Positions 21,636-31,227 are shown, counted from the first letter of the stretch. The stretch: DNA of 64,000 nt from Pseudomonas versuta (GCF_001294575.1 NZ_CP012676.1:1302001-1366000); one strand, 5' to 3'. The notes: generated from the sequence alone by a model not told the origin. Translations and numbers: made by a program.

Positions 21636-23195
21636 ATGCTCGCGTCAGCGACTGTTTCAAGCACCTCGACCATGGCGCCCGCGGCTATCGCTCAAGAGGT
21701 TCCCTACCTGCTGGAAGTGATCAATGTCAGCAAGGGCTTCCCCGGTGTGGTGGCGCTTGATGACGTGCAACTGCGGGTTCGCCCCGGTTCGGTGCTGGCC
21801 CTGATGGGCGAAAACGGCGCCGGCAAGTCAACCCTGATGAAAATCATCGCCGGTATCTATCAACCCGATTCCGGTGAGCTGCGACTGCGGGGCAAGCCGG
21901 TGACCTTCTCCGGTCCGCTGGCTGCATTGCAGGCCGGGATCGCCATGATCCATCAGGAACTGAACCTGATGCCACACATGAACATTGCGGAAAATATCTG
22001 GATCGGCCGCGAGCAGCTCAACGCGCTGCACATGATCGACCACCGCGAGATGTTCCGCTGCACCGCGCAACTGCTGGAGCGTCTGCGCATCAACCTCGAC
22101 CCGCAGGAGCTGGTAGGCAACCTCAGTATCGCCGAGCGGCAGATGGTGGAGATTGCCAAGGCCGTGTCATACAACTCGGACATCCTGATCATGGATGAAC
22201 CGACCTCGGCCATTACCGACAAGGAAGTCGCGCACCTGTTTTCGATCATTGCCGACCTCAAGTCCCAGGGCAAAGGCATCATCTATATCACCCATAAAAT
22301 GAACGAGGTGTTCAGCATCGCCGACGAGGTGGCGGTGTTTCGAGACGGTGCCTATATCGGTCTGCAGCGGGCCGACAGCATGGACGGCGACAGCCTGATT
22401 TCGATGATGGTGGGGCGCGAGCTGAACCAGTTGTTTCCGGTGCGGGAAAACCCGCTGGGTGAATTGCTGCTGTCGGTGCGCAACCTGAGCCTGGACGGTG
22501 TGTTCAACGGGGTTTCGTTTGACTTGCACGCTGGCGAGATCATGGGCATAGCCGGTTTGATGGGTTCGGGGCGGACCAACATCGCCGAAACCATTTTCGG
22601 CATCACCCCCAGCAGTGGCGGTGAAATCCAGCTGGACGGGCTGCCCGTGCGTATCACCAGTCCCAACATGGCCATCGAGAAGGGCTTCGCCCTGTTGACC
22701 GAAGACCGCAAGCTGACCGGGCTTTTCCCCTGCCTGTCGGTGCTGGAAAACATGGAAATGGCGATCCTGGCGCATTACGCCGACAACGGATTTATCCAGC
22801 AAAAAGCCCTGCGCGCACTGTGTGAAGACATGTGCAAAAAGCTGCGGGTCAAAACCCCTTCCCTTGAGCAATGCATCGACACCCTGTCCGGTGGCAATCA
22901 GCAAAAAGCCTTGCTGGCGCGCTGGCTGATGACCAACCCGCGGGTGCTGATTCTGGATGAACCGACCCGGGGCATCGACGTCGGCGCCAAGGTCGAGATT
23001 TACCGGCTGATCTCCTTGCTGGCCAGCGAAGGCATGGCGGTGATCATGATTTCTTCGGAACTCCCCGAAATGCTGGGCATGAGCGACCGGGTGATGGTCA
23101 TGCACGAAGGTGAACTGATGGGCACCCTGGACCGCAGCGAGGCGACCCAGGAGCGAATCATGCAATTGGCGTCCGGTATCACCGCGATTCATTAA
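21636..23195 (+). CDS. Sugar ABC transporter ATP-binding protein (inositol importer, two-domain)
   Basis: Cytoplasmic ATPase of the importer, 519 aa, with two fused nucleotide-binding domains as in RbsA/MglA/IatA. First domain: Walker [10 protein letters not shown] at about 58-66, signature [15 protein letters not shown], Walker [11 protein letters not shown]. Second domain: degenerate Walker A (GLMGSGRTN) and an intact [15 protein letters not shown] with [20 protein letters not shown] precedes the ATG. Two overlapping CA-motifs (AATAACAA, AACAACAA) lie further upstream at 21557-21567. Confidence 0.9.
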   Translation: MLASATVSSTSTMAPAAIAQEVPYLLEVINVSKGFPGVVALDDVQLRVRPGSVLALMGENGAGKSTLMKIIAGIYQPDSGELRLRGKPVTFSGPLAALQAGIAMIHQELNLMPHMNIAENIWIGREQLNALHMIDHREMFRCTAQLLERLRINLDPQELVGNLSIAERQMVEIAKAVSYNSDILIMDEPTSAITDKEVAHLFSIIADLKSQGKGIIYITHKMNEVFSIADEVAVFRDGAYIGLQRADSMDGDSLISMMVGRELNQLFPVRENPLGELLLSVRNLSLDGVFNGVSFDLHAGEIMGIAGLMGSGRTNIAETIFGITPSSGGEIQLDGLPVRITSPNMAIEKGFALLTEDRKLTGLFPCLSVLENMEMAILAHYADNGFIQQKALRALCEDMCKKLRVKTPSLEQCIDTLSGGNQQKALLARWLMTNPRVLILDEPTRGIDVGAKVEIYRLISLLASEGMAVIMISSELPEMLGMSDRVMVMHEGELMGTLDRSEATQERIMQLASGITAIH

Positions 23196-23256
23196 CGACT
23201 TCAGTGCTGCGGCCCGACAGGGCCAGTGGCGCAGCAGAACAAGAGAGAAAACGTCC

Positions 23257-24285
23257 ATGAACGCAATAACTGAAAACAAGCCTGCCGTGGCCCCGCCCAA
23301 AACCAAAAGCCGTCGTCGGTTCCCGACCGAGCTGAGCATCTTTCTGGTGCTGATCGGCATTGGACTGGTGTTTGAAGTCTTTGGCTGGATCGTGCGTGAC
23401 CAGAGCTTTTTGATGAACTCCCAACGTCTGGTACTGATGATCCTGCAAGTATCGGTGATCGGTTTGCTGGCGATTGGCGTCACCCAGGTGATCATCACCA
23501 CTGGTATCGACCTGTCATCGGGTTCAGTGCTGGCGCTGTCGGCGATGATCGCCGCCAGCCTGGCACAAACCTCCGATTTCACCCGCGCGGTATTCCCTTC
23601 GCTGACCGACCTGCCGGTATGGATCCCGGTGCTGGCGGGGCTTGGCGTGGGGCTGCTGGCAGGGGCGATCAACGGCAGCATCATTGCGATTACCGGGATA
23701 CCGCCCTTTATTGCGACCCTGGGCATGATGGTGTCGGCCCGAGGCCTGGCGCGTTACTACACCGAAGGCCAGCCGGTGAGCATGCTCTCGGATTCCTACA
23801 CTGCCATCGGGCATGGCGCGATGCCGGTCATCATCTTTCTGGTGGTGGCGCTGATCTTCCACATTGCGCTGCGTTACACCAAATACGGCAAGTACACCTA
23901 CGCCATTGGCGGCAACATGCAGGCGGCGCGTACCTCGGGGATCAACGTCAAGCGTCACTTGATCATCGTCTACAGCATCGCCGGGCTGCTGGCGGGTCTG
24001 GCCGGCGTCGTGGCTTCGGCACGGGCAGCCACCGGGCAGGCAGGCATGGGCATGTCCTATGAACTGGACGCGATAGCCGCGGCAGTGATTGGCGGCACCA
24101 GCCTGGCGGGCGGGGTAGGGCGCATTACCGGTACGGTGATCGGTGCATTGATCCTTGGGGTCATGGCCAGTGGTTTCACCTTTGTCGGGGTCGATGCCTA
24201 CATCCAGGACATCATCAAGGGCCTGATCATTGTGGTGGCCGTAGTGATCGATCAATACCGCAACAAACGCAAACTCAAGCGCTAA
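23257..24285 (+). CDS. Sugar ABC transporter permease (inositol importer)
   Basis: Inner-membrane channel subunit of the ribose/inositol-type importer, 342 aa, with about 8-10 TM helices. A Pro/Lys/Arg-rich cytosolic N-tail (APPKTKSRRR) is followed by FLVLIGIGLVFEVFGW. The conserved BPD_transp_2 segments ITTGIDLSSGSVLALS and AAVIGGTSLAGGVGRITGT are present. Last gene of the inositol locus; a REP palindrome follows. Confidence 0.9.
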   Translation: MNAITENKPAVAPPKTKSRRRFPTELSIFLVLIGIGLVFEVFGWIVRDQSFLMNSQRLVLMILQVSVIGLLAIGVTQVIITTGIDLSSGSVLALSAMIAASLAQTSDFTRAVFPSLTDLPVWIPVLAGLGVGLLAGAINGSIIAITGIPPFIATLGMMVSARGLARYYTEGQPVSMLSDSYTAIGHGAMPVIIFLVVALIFHIALRYTKYGKYTYAIGGNMQAARTSGINVKRHLIIVYSIAGLLAGLAGVVASARAATGQAGMGMSYELDAIAAAVIGGTSLAGGVGRITGTVIGALILGVMASGFTFVGVDAYIQDIIKGLIIVVAVVIDQYRNKRKLKR

Positions 24286-24296
24286 GCGCACAACAC

Positions 24297-24357
24297 CTGT
24301 AGGAGCGAGCTTGCTCGCGAGCTTTTCTGGCGCAGCCCCGAAGAGCTCGCTACTACG
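24297..24357. repeat. REP palindrome after the importer operon
   Basis: TGTAGGAGCGAGCTTGCTCG on the left with a diverged right arm GAGCTCGCTACTAC. It lies between convergent genes and may help end both transcripts. Confidence 0.8.
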
Positions 24358-24390
24358 GTCAGGTCATGTACCTGGCCTGCCCAAAGAGGC

Positions 24391-24921
24391 TCAGTCCTGG
24401 CAGAAGCGGATGCGATTGCCGAACGGATCATGGACTTCCAGCACCTGGCCCCAGCCCTGCTGAACAATCTCGGGGCGTCCGTAGCCGTAGCGTTTGCCCT
24501 GCAATTCGTCCTGCAGCAACTGGATATTGTGCATCGGCACAAAGATCGTTGAACCGGGGCTTGCATCGCCGTGATGCTCGGAAAGATGCAACTGCAGACC
24601 GTTGCGGCTGATCCCCAGATACAGCGGCAAGTCAGCCTCAAACCGGTGTTCAAACTCGACACTGAAACCCAGAAAATCCAGATAAAACTCACGCGCCTTG
24701 CCTTCGTCAAACATCCTCAGGATCGGGATGGCCTTGTCGAAGGTAATCGCGGGCACAGGATCTTCACCGGGCAGCATTGCTGACGCCGTATTCCAGTCCT
24801 TGTGGCCCAGTTGGTGGGCCACGGTTTCCAGCGCCATGGCGTGTGTCATCGGTTGCTGGCGCAACTCATGCGAGGCACGCAGCCGCTTGGCCATCTGCTT
24901 GGCTTGTTCGATCGAAATCAT
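24391..24921 (-). CDS. Glyoxalase/bleomycin-resistance-like (VOC) superfamily protein
   Basis: VOC-fold protein of 176 aa. Residues 1-50 form a helical N-terminal module (AKQMAKRLRASHELRQQPMTHAMALE, then HQLGHKDWNTASAML) often fused to VOC domains. Residues 58-176 form the beta-alpha-beta VOC fold, ending in the typical LEVHDPFGNRIRF. It resembles BLMT-type bleomycin-binding proteins, but drug binding cannot be concluded. Start ATG 24921 has AGGAGAGC upstream on its strand. Monocistronic; convergent with the importer operon. Confidence 0.82.
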   Translation of the reverse strand: MISIEQAKQMAKRLRASHELRQQPMTHAMALETVAHQLGHKDWNTASAMLPGEDPVPAITFDKAIPILRMFDEGKAREFYLDFLGFSVEFEHRFEADLPLYLGISRNGLQLHLSEHHGDASPGSTIFVPMHNIQLLQDELQGKRYGYGRPEIVQQGWGQVLEVHDPFGNRIRFCQD

Positions 24922-25252
24922 GCTTGCTCTCCTGAGGTCGAGGTGTACGGTGCTCGCATTGCCAAACCTCGACTGTCAAAAGAAGCGGGAGGATTCGGGA
25001 AGAGAAGCAATACTTTCACCTTTCCTTACGGACGCGAGCGGCAGGCAGTATCAGCCTGCGCTGATAATACATAGGCCGCATCTGCTGCGGAAGAGGCGCG
25101 CAGTGGCCACTGCGCAATCCAGGCATGAGCGTCATCTTCAGGGGGGCGGTTATGATTGTCGGTCAGGTTTTGTCACAATGGGCAGCCACAACCAAACGTC
25201 AACAGACCCCTGGCCAAAGGTGTCGGACATTCGTGGTGAAAAGGAACTGCAG

Positions 25253-25954
25253 TTGAACGAACATACATTGTCCATGCGCCTTGAACGCGTGGCGGCGAAT
25301 GTGCCAGCCGGTGCGCGGCTGGCCGATATCGGCTCGGACCACGGCTACCTGCCGGTGGCCTTGATGCGCCGAGGCATGATAGCGGCAGCGGTGGCCGGTG
25401 AAGTGGCATTGACCCCATTCAGCGCGGCGCAACGCACCGTGCGCGACAACGGCCTGGAGCAGCGGATCACAGTGCGCATGTCCAATGGTCTGGCGGCAAT
25501 CGAGCCGGGCGACGGGATCACCGCCGTCAGCATCTGCGGCATGGGCGGCGAGACCATCCGCGACATCCTCGACAGTGGCAAGGCGCATCTGAGCGGCCAG
25601 GAACGCTTGATCCTGCAGCCTAACGGCGGTGAGCAGCCACTGCGCCAATGGCTGATGGAAAACGGCTACCGGATCCTCCGCGAGGAATTGCTGCAGGAAA
25701 ACCGTTTCGACTACGAAATCATCGTCGCCGAACATGACGGGCCTGTGGTGTACACCGCCCGGGAGCTGTTTTTCGGCCCGCTGCAGATGCAGGCCCGCAG
25801 TCCGGCGTTCCTGCTCAAGTGGCAACGTATCCTGCGCCACAAGCAGCAGAACCTGAGCAATCTGGCCCGGGCGCAACAGGCCGTACCCGAGCACAAGGTG
25901 CAAGAGATCGCACGGGAAGCTGGATGGATTATCGAGCTGCTGGCAGGCGCCTGA
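25253..25954 (+). CDS. trmK: tRNA (adenine(22)-N1)-methyltransferase TrmK
   Basis: SAM-dependent methyltransferase for A22 of tRNA, 233 aa from TTG. SAM-binding motif ARLADIGSDHGYLPVAL at about residues 17-33, then AVSICGMGGETIRDIL and LILQPNGGEQPLRQWL, all typical of TrmK/YqfN. The TTG at 25253 is chosen because AAAAGGAA lies 8 nt upstream and the frame N-terminal to it (open to 24698) shows no family similarity; ATG 25274 is an alternative start that would trim the family-typical MNEHTLSMRLERV start. Confidence 0.88.
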   Translation: MNEHTLSMRLERVAANVPAGARLADIGSDHGYLPVALMRRGMIAAAVAGEVALTPFSAAQRTVRDNGLEQRITVRMSNGLAAIEPGDGITAVSICGMGGETIRDILDSGKAHLSGQERLILQPNGGEQPLRQWLMENGYRILREELLQENRFDYEIIVAEHDGPVVYTARELFFGPLQMQARSPAFLLKWQRILRHKQQNLSNLARAQQAVPEHKVQEIAREAGWIIELLAGA

Positions 25955-25973
25955 ATATCAGCTGCCCGCTTGG

Positions 25974-26408
25974 CTACGACGGCAGGTTGTTATCGACCCG
26001 CAGCGGTGATTCGCGCCTGGCACCTGATTCGATGGGGGTGTACCAGTGAACACTGGAGGCAACATGGAGGTGTTGTTGCTTTGGCGGCGTAAAGGGCGTG
26101 TCCAGTGTGCCCAGCGCTATCGAAACCCAGTCGCTGAATTCGCCCTCAGTACGTGACCAGAACAGGGTCGAACCACAGTGCGCACAGAACTCGCGCAGCA
26201 CTGACTCCGATGAGGCATAGGAGGTGATGCTGGCGCTGCCACTGAGCATGCGCAGTGCGCTGCGGGGCACGCTGGCATAAGACGCGAATGCTGCGCCGTG
26301 GCCTTTGCGGCACTGGCTGCAATGGCAGTGACTGACCGCTTTTGGCGCAGTGAGCAGCGCGTATCTGACTGCCGAGCACAGGCAGCTGCCCTGGTGGGTA
26401 CCGGTCAT
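25974..26408 (-). CDS. GFA/CENP-V-family zinc protein
   Basis: Small zinc-binding protein of 144 aa of the glutathione-dependent formaldehyde-activating (Mss4-like) family. Zn-ligand cysteines are seen in GSCLCSAVRY, HCHCSQCRK and FCAHCGSTLFW, in the family's order. Enzyme activity for this branch is mostly unproven. Convergent with trmK, 19 bp between stops. Confidence 0.85.
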   Translation of the reverse strand: MTGTHQGSCLCSAVRYALLTAPKAVSHCHCSQCRKGHGAAFASYASVPRSALRMLSGSASITSYASSESVLREFCAHCGSTLFWSRTEGEFSDWVSIALGTLDTPFTPPKQQHLHVASSVHWYTPIESGARRESPLRVDNNLPS

Positions 26409-26439
26409 ATATTTCTCCCTGAAAAGAACCCCAGCTTAA

Positions 26440-26775
26440 CCATCCTGTTGCTCTCGCGGTCAACGTTTGTTCATCGACTATTCCTACATTCCCTTGGCGC
26501 GCTACCCGAAATTTGACCAGCGCTACCAGCCCGGGCACTCCACCTATCAACTGCTGCATGACGACTACGAGACCAGCGTGCGCAGTGACCGCAAGGTCAT
26601 CGACGTATACACCGCCACCAAGGCCGAAGCCAAATGGCTGGGTTGCGAGCCCGGCGAGCCATTATTGCGCATCGGCAAAACCGCCTACGACCAGCACGGT
26701 CGTCCCGTGCACTGTTCCGAGCTTTACTGTCGGGCTAACCGGGTGAGTTTGACCATCGATAACACTTCCCGTTGA
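26440..26775 (+). pseudogene. GntR-family regulator remnant (UTRA domain only)
   Basis: The frame reads QRLFIDYSYIPLARYPKF, then YETSVRSDRKVIDVYTATKA and GEPLLRIGKTAYDQHGRPVH, ending in CRANRVSLTID. This is the C-terminal half of a UTRA ligand-binding domain of a HutC-type GntR repressor. The winged-helix N-terminus and the first part of UTRA are missing: an in-frame TAA sits at 26437-26439, with no ATG before the conserved part. The rest may have been deleted when the neighbouring GFA gene was joined here. Confidence 0.75.
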
Positions 26776-26894
26776 AGCAATTCTCAGCTCACCGCCGGTA
26801 GTACGTGCTGCGGGAAACCGGGCGGGTGGAATGAGCCGTGGATGTGTTGCGTTTCTGAAAACGCGAACGGGTGAGATGACTGCGGCGCACGTGC

Positions 26895-26965
26895 GGCCAT
26901 CGCGGGCAAGCCCGCTCCCACAGGGTTTTATGCCGTCTCTGTAGGAGCGAGCTTGCTCGCGAGCT
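26895..26965. repeat. Two single REP units of different subfamilies
   Basis: GCCATCGCGGGCAAGCCCGC with CTCCCACAGG (26895-26925), then CTGTAGGAGCGAGCTTGCTC (from 26939). The 26776-27091 gap otherwise shows no gene; the minus-strand frame covering it is made of the repeats. Confidence 0.8.
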
Positions 26966-27091
26966 GTTTAAAGACTGGCGCAATGACTGCGGCGTACTTG
27001 CGGCCTGGGCCACTGTAAACAGGCTGCTATATTCAATCCAGCCGATCGCCCGCGTGTCCGCGGCCCCAAAAAAAACTGGATTTAAAACAGC

Positions 27092-27370
27092 ATGATTGAA
27101 TTGCTTATGGCTGTTCTGGAACTGCTGGGTCTGATTGATTCCCAGGCTAAAGAAGAGGGGCCCTTCAGATGGTATCGGCGTTATCCGAAACTGATACGCG
27201 GGGTTGTCATCACGTGCTGGACCCTGGTTTGTGCAGTGCTTTTGGTTTATCTGGTTGATTGGCTGGGCACGCTGCCCCTGTGGGGCAAGAGTCTGGTGAT
27301 CGGGGTGATCGCAAGTCAGCTCGCAGGGCTTTTCATATTGCTGATTCGCCGGAACAAAGCTGGGCGCTGA
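27092..27370 (+). CDS. Small two-helix membrane protein, hypothetical
   Basis: 92 aa, not recognised. An N-terminal amphipathic stretch MIELLMAVLELLGLIDS is followed by a basic segment (RWYRRYPKLIR) and two TM helices (about residues 36-55 and 66-85), ending in RRNKAGR. The basic loop predicts both ends inside. Codon use is ordinary for the genome and a TATATT-like -10 lies upstream near 27029. No operon partner: the next frame is a broken gene. Confidence 0.6.
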   Translation: MIELLMAVLELLGLIDSQAKEEGPFRWYRRYPKLIRGVVITCWTLVCAVLLVYLVDWLGTLPLWGKSLVIGVIASQLAGLFILLIRRNKAGR

Positions 27371-27408
27371 TTTCTCTGGATCATGCCACCTGAGCGGGAG
27401 TTTGTACC

Positions 27409-27632
27409 TTGGGCGAAGATGGAAAAATAAAAGGGCCAGCCTCGTAATTCCCGGCCATTGAAAAAAAGTATGGGCATCCCGTCACCCACTGGCTGAATCT
27501 GCTCGATACCGTAAAAGACATGAAGCATATGCACATGGTGGCCCTGCTCAATACAGAGCATGGCATGGCATGGGCCATGGCCATGCCAACGCGTTGGTTG
27601 CCTACTATTTGGCGGCCGGTAAACCCGGCTGA
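27409..27632 (+). pseudogene. Broken DUF4287-domain gene (nonsense codon plus 5-bp duplication)
   Basis: Reading from TTG 27409: GEDGKIKGPAS, then TAA at 27445-27447, then FPAIEKKYGHPVTHWLNLL and VKDMKHMHMVALLNTEHGM. Then the frame shifts and resumes as GHGHANALVAYYLAAGKPG and a stop at 27630-27632. This is the DUF4287 signature (..EKKYG.P..HW..LL...KHM.MVA.L..EHG.GHGHANALVAY). The TAA sits where the family has an aromatic residue. The shift is explained by a tandem GGCAT duplication near 27553-27562; removing one copy restores the reading exactly. Two independent lesions make this a pseudogene. Confidence 0.8.
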
Positions 27633-27797
27633 GTATCCCGGACCCCCGTGATGATCCGGTGTAACGGGGCTCGCCCCGGCTGACCTGAAGGCCTGCGCCC
27701 GTGGCCGTGGCAACCTGAGCAGGGGTATGCTTGGCCGCACCATAACAATACATATGCGCTGGCGTTTGCACATTGCAGCCGCATAAGGAGAGTCGTC

Positions 27798-29735
27798 ATG
27801 TCCTTTCAGACCACGCAAACCGGGCCCGCTGACCTCAATGCATTTGTTGGGGACTATTTTGCCGACCGCAGCCTGCCGTCTGATGGCCTGATTGTTCAGT
27901 CTTGGTATCGCAGTGTCGTGGAGCACGGCCTGGAGCCAGCCGGGCTCGTCAACAAGGTCATTCTCAGCGCTGCCGAGATCCATCATCACCAGGAGTTCCA
28001 CCACGATTACATGTCCATCGCCGGGCAGGGCGTAAGCGGCCTGGCCAGGCGGGTGGGGCAGGCCGGGTTTGCAGTGCTGCTGAGCGACGAGCGCGGTATC
28101 GCTCTGGACTCGCGGGTACCTGCAACCGGCAGTGTGTATGCCGACTCCGGGCTCATCGTCGGATCGCGCTGGGACGAAGCGCTGGTGGGCACCAACGGCA
28201 TCGGCACCGGGCTGGCATCAGGCCGCGCGCTGATCATTCACCGCGATGAGCATTTTCTGCGCGAGAACGACCGGCTGAGTTGCTCGGTGTCACCGATCTT
28301 CGATTCACTGGGTAATGTGCGTGGTTGTCTGAATGCGTCCTGCCTCAACAGCAACGGCCCGAAGGCTGCGCAGTACCTGACCCTGCAGCTGGTGATCATG
28401 TACGCGCGGATGATCGAGAATGCGTATTTTCGCCACAGCCATCGCAATACCCTGACGCTTATGATCAAGCCCTGCGGGGAGCTCAGTGACCTGGCCAACG
28501 AGCAGCTACTGGCACTGGACGAGGAGGGCCGTGTCATCGGTGCCAATCGCTCTGCCTTCGTCGAGCATCAAACCCATGGCCAGGGCATCTTGCTGGGGCG
28601 CAAGCTCAGCGACCTGCTGGGGGTGGATGTAGACGAACTGCTGCGCCTGTGCAACGGCGGCGCCAACGTCGCACGGCTGCGGGCCGGGCAACAACGGCTG
28701 GTGGAGGTCGGTCTGCACATGCCAGTCAAAATCCGCCCGTCCCGATCCTCTGAACCCGCAGCGGCCTCACTTATCCACCGCGCACCGACCCTGCAACAAT
28801 TAAGCGGTGACGATGCGCGTCTGCAGCAGAGCGTGGCGCGCCTGTACCGGGTGCTGGACAAGGATCTGCCGATCCTGATCAACGGCGAAACCGGCACCGG
28901 CAAGGAAGCTTTCGCGCGGGCGATCCATCTCGCCAGCCGGCGGCGCTCTGGGCCCTTCGTGGCGCTCAATTGCGCAGCCATTCCGGAAAGCCTGATCGAG
29001 AGTGAACTGTTCGGCTATCGCAGCGGCAGTTTTACCGGTGCCAGTAAAAAAGGCATGAAGGGCAAGCTGGAAATAGCCAATGGCGGCACGCTGTTTCTGG
29101 ATGAGATCGGCGACATGCCCGCACACTTGCAAACGCGGTTGTTGCGGGTCCTTGCGGAGCGTGAAATCTCCCCCCTGGGGGCCGATACACCGTTGCCACT
29201 GGACATTCAGGTGATCTCTGCCACACACCAGAACGTGGCACAGATGATCGTCGACAAAACCTTTCGTGAAGACCTGTTCTACCGTCTTAACGGCATGACC
29301 CTGCAGTTGCCTGCACTGCGTGAGCGCAGCGATATTCAAGGGGTGATTGAAACGGTACTGCGCGAACAGCCCGGCGCAGAAAACTGCCGCATCGATGCCA
29401 CCAGCATGGGGCTGCTGACCCGCTATGGCTGGCCGGGCAATATTCGTCAGTTGATCAACGTGCTGCGTTACGCCGTAGCCATGGCTGATAACAACTGGAT
29501 CGATAGCGATTGCCTGCCCGTTGAATTGCTTGATCAGCCCGCCTATGGCCCGGGCCCGCCGCTCAGCCGCCCGCACCTGGTGGACGGTGGCGATGAGGGC
29601 CTGCGGTTGCTGGAGACGTTGCGCCGCCACCAGTGGAACATCACCGCCGTGGCCGATGAGCACGCAGTGGCACGCTCGACGCTGTACCGCATGATGAAAA
29701 AATACGCGATCGTGCCACCCAACCGCGGCATCTGA
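27798..29735 (+). CDS. Sigma-54-dependent activator, AcoR-like (GAF-AAA+-Fis)
   Basis: Bacterial enhancer-binding protein of 645 aa. The N-terminal AcoR-type sensor/GAF region (about 15-215; GTNGIGTGLASGRALIIHRDEHFL) is followed by a PAS-like linker (about 230-290) and an AAA+ domain (about 330-560) with Walker A GETGTGKE and Walker B GTLFLDEIGDMP. The C-terminal Fis HTH is ITAVADEHAVARSTLYRMMKK. The sigma-54 contact loop reads GSFTGA rather than the consensus GAFTGA. It converges on aldA/PQQ dehydrogenase, whose promoter has a consensus -24/-12 element, so it is the likely activator of that operon. AGGAG precedes the ATG. Confidence 0.9.
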   Translation: MSFQTTQTGPADLNAFVGDYFADRSLPSDGLIVQSWYRSVVEHGLEPAGLVNKVILSAAEIHHHQEFHHDYMSIAGQGVSGLARRVGQAGFAVLLSDERGIALDSRVPATGSVYADSGLIVGSRWDEALVGTNGIGTGLASGRALIIHRDEHFLRENDRLSCSVSPIFDSLGNVRGCLNASCLNSNGPKAAQYLTLQLVIMYARMIENAYFRHSHRNTLTLMIKPCGELSDLANEQLLALDEEGRVIGANRSAFVEHQTHGQGILLGRKLSDLLGVDVDELLRLCNGGANVARLRAGQQRLVEVGLHMPVKIRPSRSSEPAAASLIHRAPTLQQLSGDDARLQQSVARLYRVLDKDLPILINGETGTGKEAFARAIHLASRRRSGPFVALNCAAIPESLIESELFGYRSGSFTGASKKGMKGKLEIANGGTLFLDEIGDMPAHLQTRLLRVLAEREISPLGADTPLPLDIQVISATHQNVAQMIVDKTFREDLFYRLNGMTLQLPALRERSDIQGVIETVLREQPGAENCRIDATSMGLLTRYGWPGNIRQLINVLRYAVAMADNNWIDSDCLPVELLDQPAYGPGPPLSRPHLVDGGDEGLRLLETLRRHQWNITAVADEHAVARSTLYRMMKKYAIVPPNRGI

Positions 29736-29739
29736 GGCT

Positions 29740-29772
29740 GTAGCGGGGCGGCCTCGATGTTTGCCCCGCTAC
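29740..29772. terminator. Hairpin between convergent activator and aldA genes
   Basis: GTAGCGGGGC and GCCCCGCTAC form a perfect 10-bp stem with a 13-nt loop, in the 49-bp gap between stop codons. There is no T tract on either side, so Rho-independent termination is uncertain, but the position suits a two-way terminator. Confidence 0.55.
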
Positions 29773-29784
29773 GGATTCAACGCG

Positions 29785-31227
29785 TCAGATCTGGATATAC
29801 ACCACATGGGTATGGGTGAATTCGTAAAGCCCGTGCTTGCCATCGGCACCGCCGATTCCGGATTTCCGAACCCCGGCATGGAAACCCTGCATCGCCTCGA
29901 AATTTTCGCGGTTGATGTAGGTTTCCCCGAAGTCGAGCTCGTTGCTGGCGCGCAGGGCTGACGTCAGGTTACGGGTATAGATCGATGAGGTGAGGCCGAA
30001 CTCGCAGTCGTTGGCCAGGGCAATGGCTTGGTCCAGGTCGTCGATGATCTGGATCGGCAACACCGGACCGAAGATCTCCTGGCGCATTATTTCCATCTCC
30101 TGGCGGCAGTTGGCGAGCACGGTGGGCTGGTAGTGAAACCCCTTGCCGTCACGGTCGGCGATGGCGCCGCCGGTAACCACCTGCGCGCCGTCTCCGACAG
30201 CGGTTTCAACCATGCGGGCCACTTTGTCGAGCCCGGCCTTGTTGATCAGCGGCCCCATATCCAGCCCTTCCTCGGCCAGCGGGTCACCGTATGTGGTGGC
30301 CGCCATGGCCGCGCTTATCTTCTCGACGAATTGATCCGCCACCGTGCGCTCGACGTAGACCCGCTCGGCGCAATTGCAGACTTGTCCGCTGTTGATCACG
30401 CGCGAGGCGGTGATTGCCTTCACGGCCAGATCCAGGTCGGCATCTTCCAGGACAATCGCCGGTGCCTTGCCGCCGAGTTCGAGGTTGAGCTTGGTGATAT
30501 TTTGCGCTGCCGCCACCATGATCCGCTGACCGGTGGCGACGCTGCCGGTGAAGTTGACCATGTCCACTCCCGGGCTGGCACTGAGGGCATGGCCGACGGT
30601 GCCGCCGGTGCCGCAAACGATGTTGACCACGCCCTTGGGCAGATCCGTTTCGGCCAGCAGCCGGGCAAATTCGAAGCAGTTGATCGGTGTTTCTTCGCTG
30701 GGTTTGAGGATGATGGTATTGCCGGTGATCAGGGCAGGAGCGAGCTTGCGCGCGATCAGGAAAAACGGGAAGTTCCACGGCAGAATCCCGGCCACCACGC
30801 CCAGCGGTTTACGAAACACGAAGATGTTTTCGCCTGGTCGGTCGCTGGTGAGAATTTCCCCTTCCAGACGCCGGCCCCATTCAGCCATGTAATCCAGATA
30901 GTCGGCGGTGAAGTTGACCTCCACCAATGCCAGACCCAGTACCTTGCCCTGTTCGGCGGTGATGATCCGCGCCAGCCTTTGGGCATTCTCGCGGACCTTG
31001 CCGGCAATACGGTGCAGATAGCCTGCGCGTTCGTTGGCCGGCTTGCGGGCCCAGGCTTTTTGCGCGGTGCGGGCGGCGGTAATGGCACGCTCGACTTCGC
31101 TGAGGCTGGTTTGCGGTACCGCACCCAGCAGTTCACCGTTGGCCGGGTTGTAGACTTCAATCAGACTGTCGCCGGCGCTGAAGGCGCCGTCGATGTAGCT
31201 TTGATAGATGGGTAGCGGGCTGCTCAT
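29785..31227 (-). CDS. aldA: Aldehyde dehydrogenase, lactaldehyde/glycolaldehyde type (AldA)
   Basis: NAD-dependent oxidation of short (hydroxy)aldehydes to acids, 480 aa. Seen: WNFPFFLIARKLAPAL, the FTGSVATGQ cofactor loop, catalytic Glu250 in NLELGGK, and catalytic Cys284 in NSGQVCNCAERVYV. The GQVCNCAERVYV segment and length match E. coli AldA. It lies 49 bp downstream of the PQQ dehydrogenase in the same direction, so it probably oxidises the aldehyde made there after entry to the cytosol. Start ATG 31227 has GGAGGCAAGACCC upstream. Confidence 0.88.
   Translation of the reverse strand: MSSPLPIYQSYIDGAFSAGDSLIEVYNPANGELLGAVPQTSLSEVERAITAARTAQKAWARKPANERAGYLHRIAGKVRENAQRLARIITAEQGKVLGLALVEVNFTADYLDYMAEWGRRLEGEILTSDRPGENIFVFRKPLGVVAGILPWNFPFFLIARKLAPALITGNTIILKPSEETPINCFEFARLLAETDLPKGVVNIVCGTGGTVGHALSASPGVDMVNFTGSVATGQRIMVAAAQNITKLNLELGGKAPAIVLEDADLDLAVKAITASRVINSGQVCNCAERVYVERTVADQFVEKISAAMAATTYGDPLAEEGLDMGPLINKAGLDKVARMVETAVGDGAQVVTGGAIADRDGKGFHYQPTVLANCRQEMEIMRQEIFGPVLPIQIIDDLDQAIALANDCEFGLTSSIYTRNLTSALRASNELDFGETYINRENFEAMQGFHAGVRKSGIGGADGKHGLYEFTHTHVVYIQI

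Noticed and set aside
27381-28004. 207-codon minus-strand frame before the sigma-54 activator
   Set aside because: It overlaps the activator start and the DUF4287 remnant, both better supported on the plus strand.
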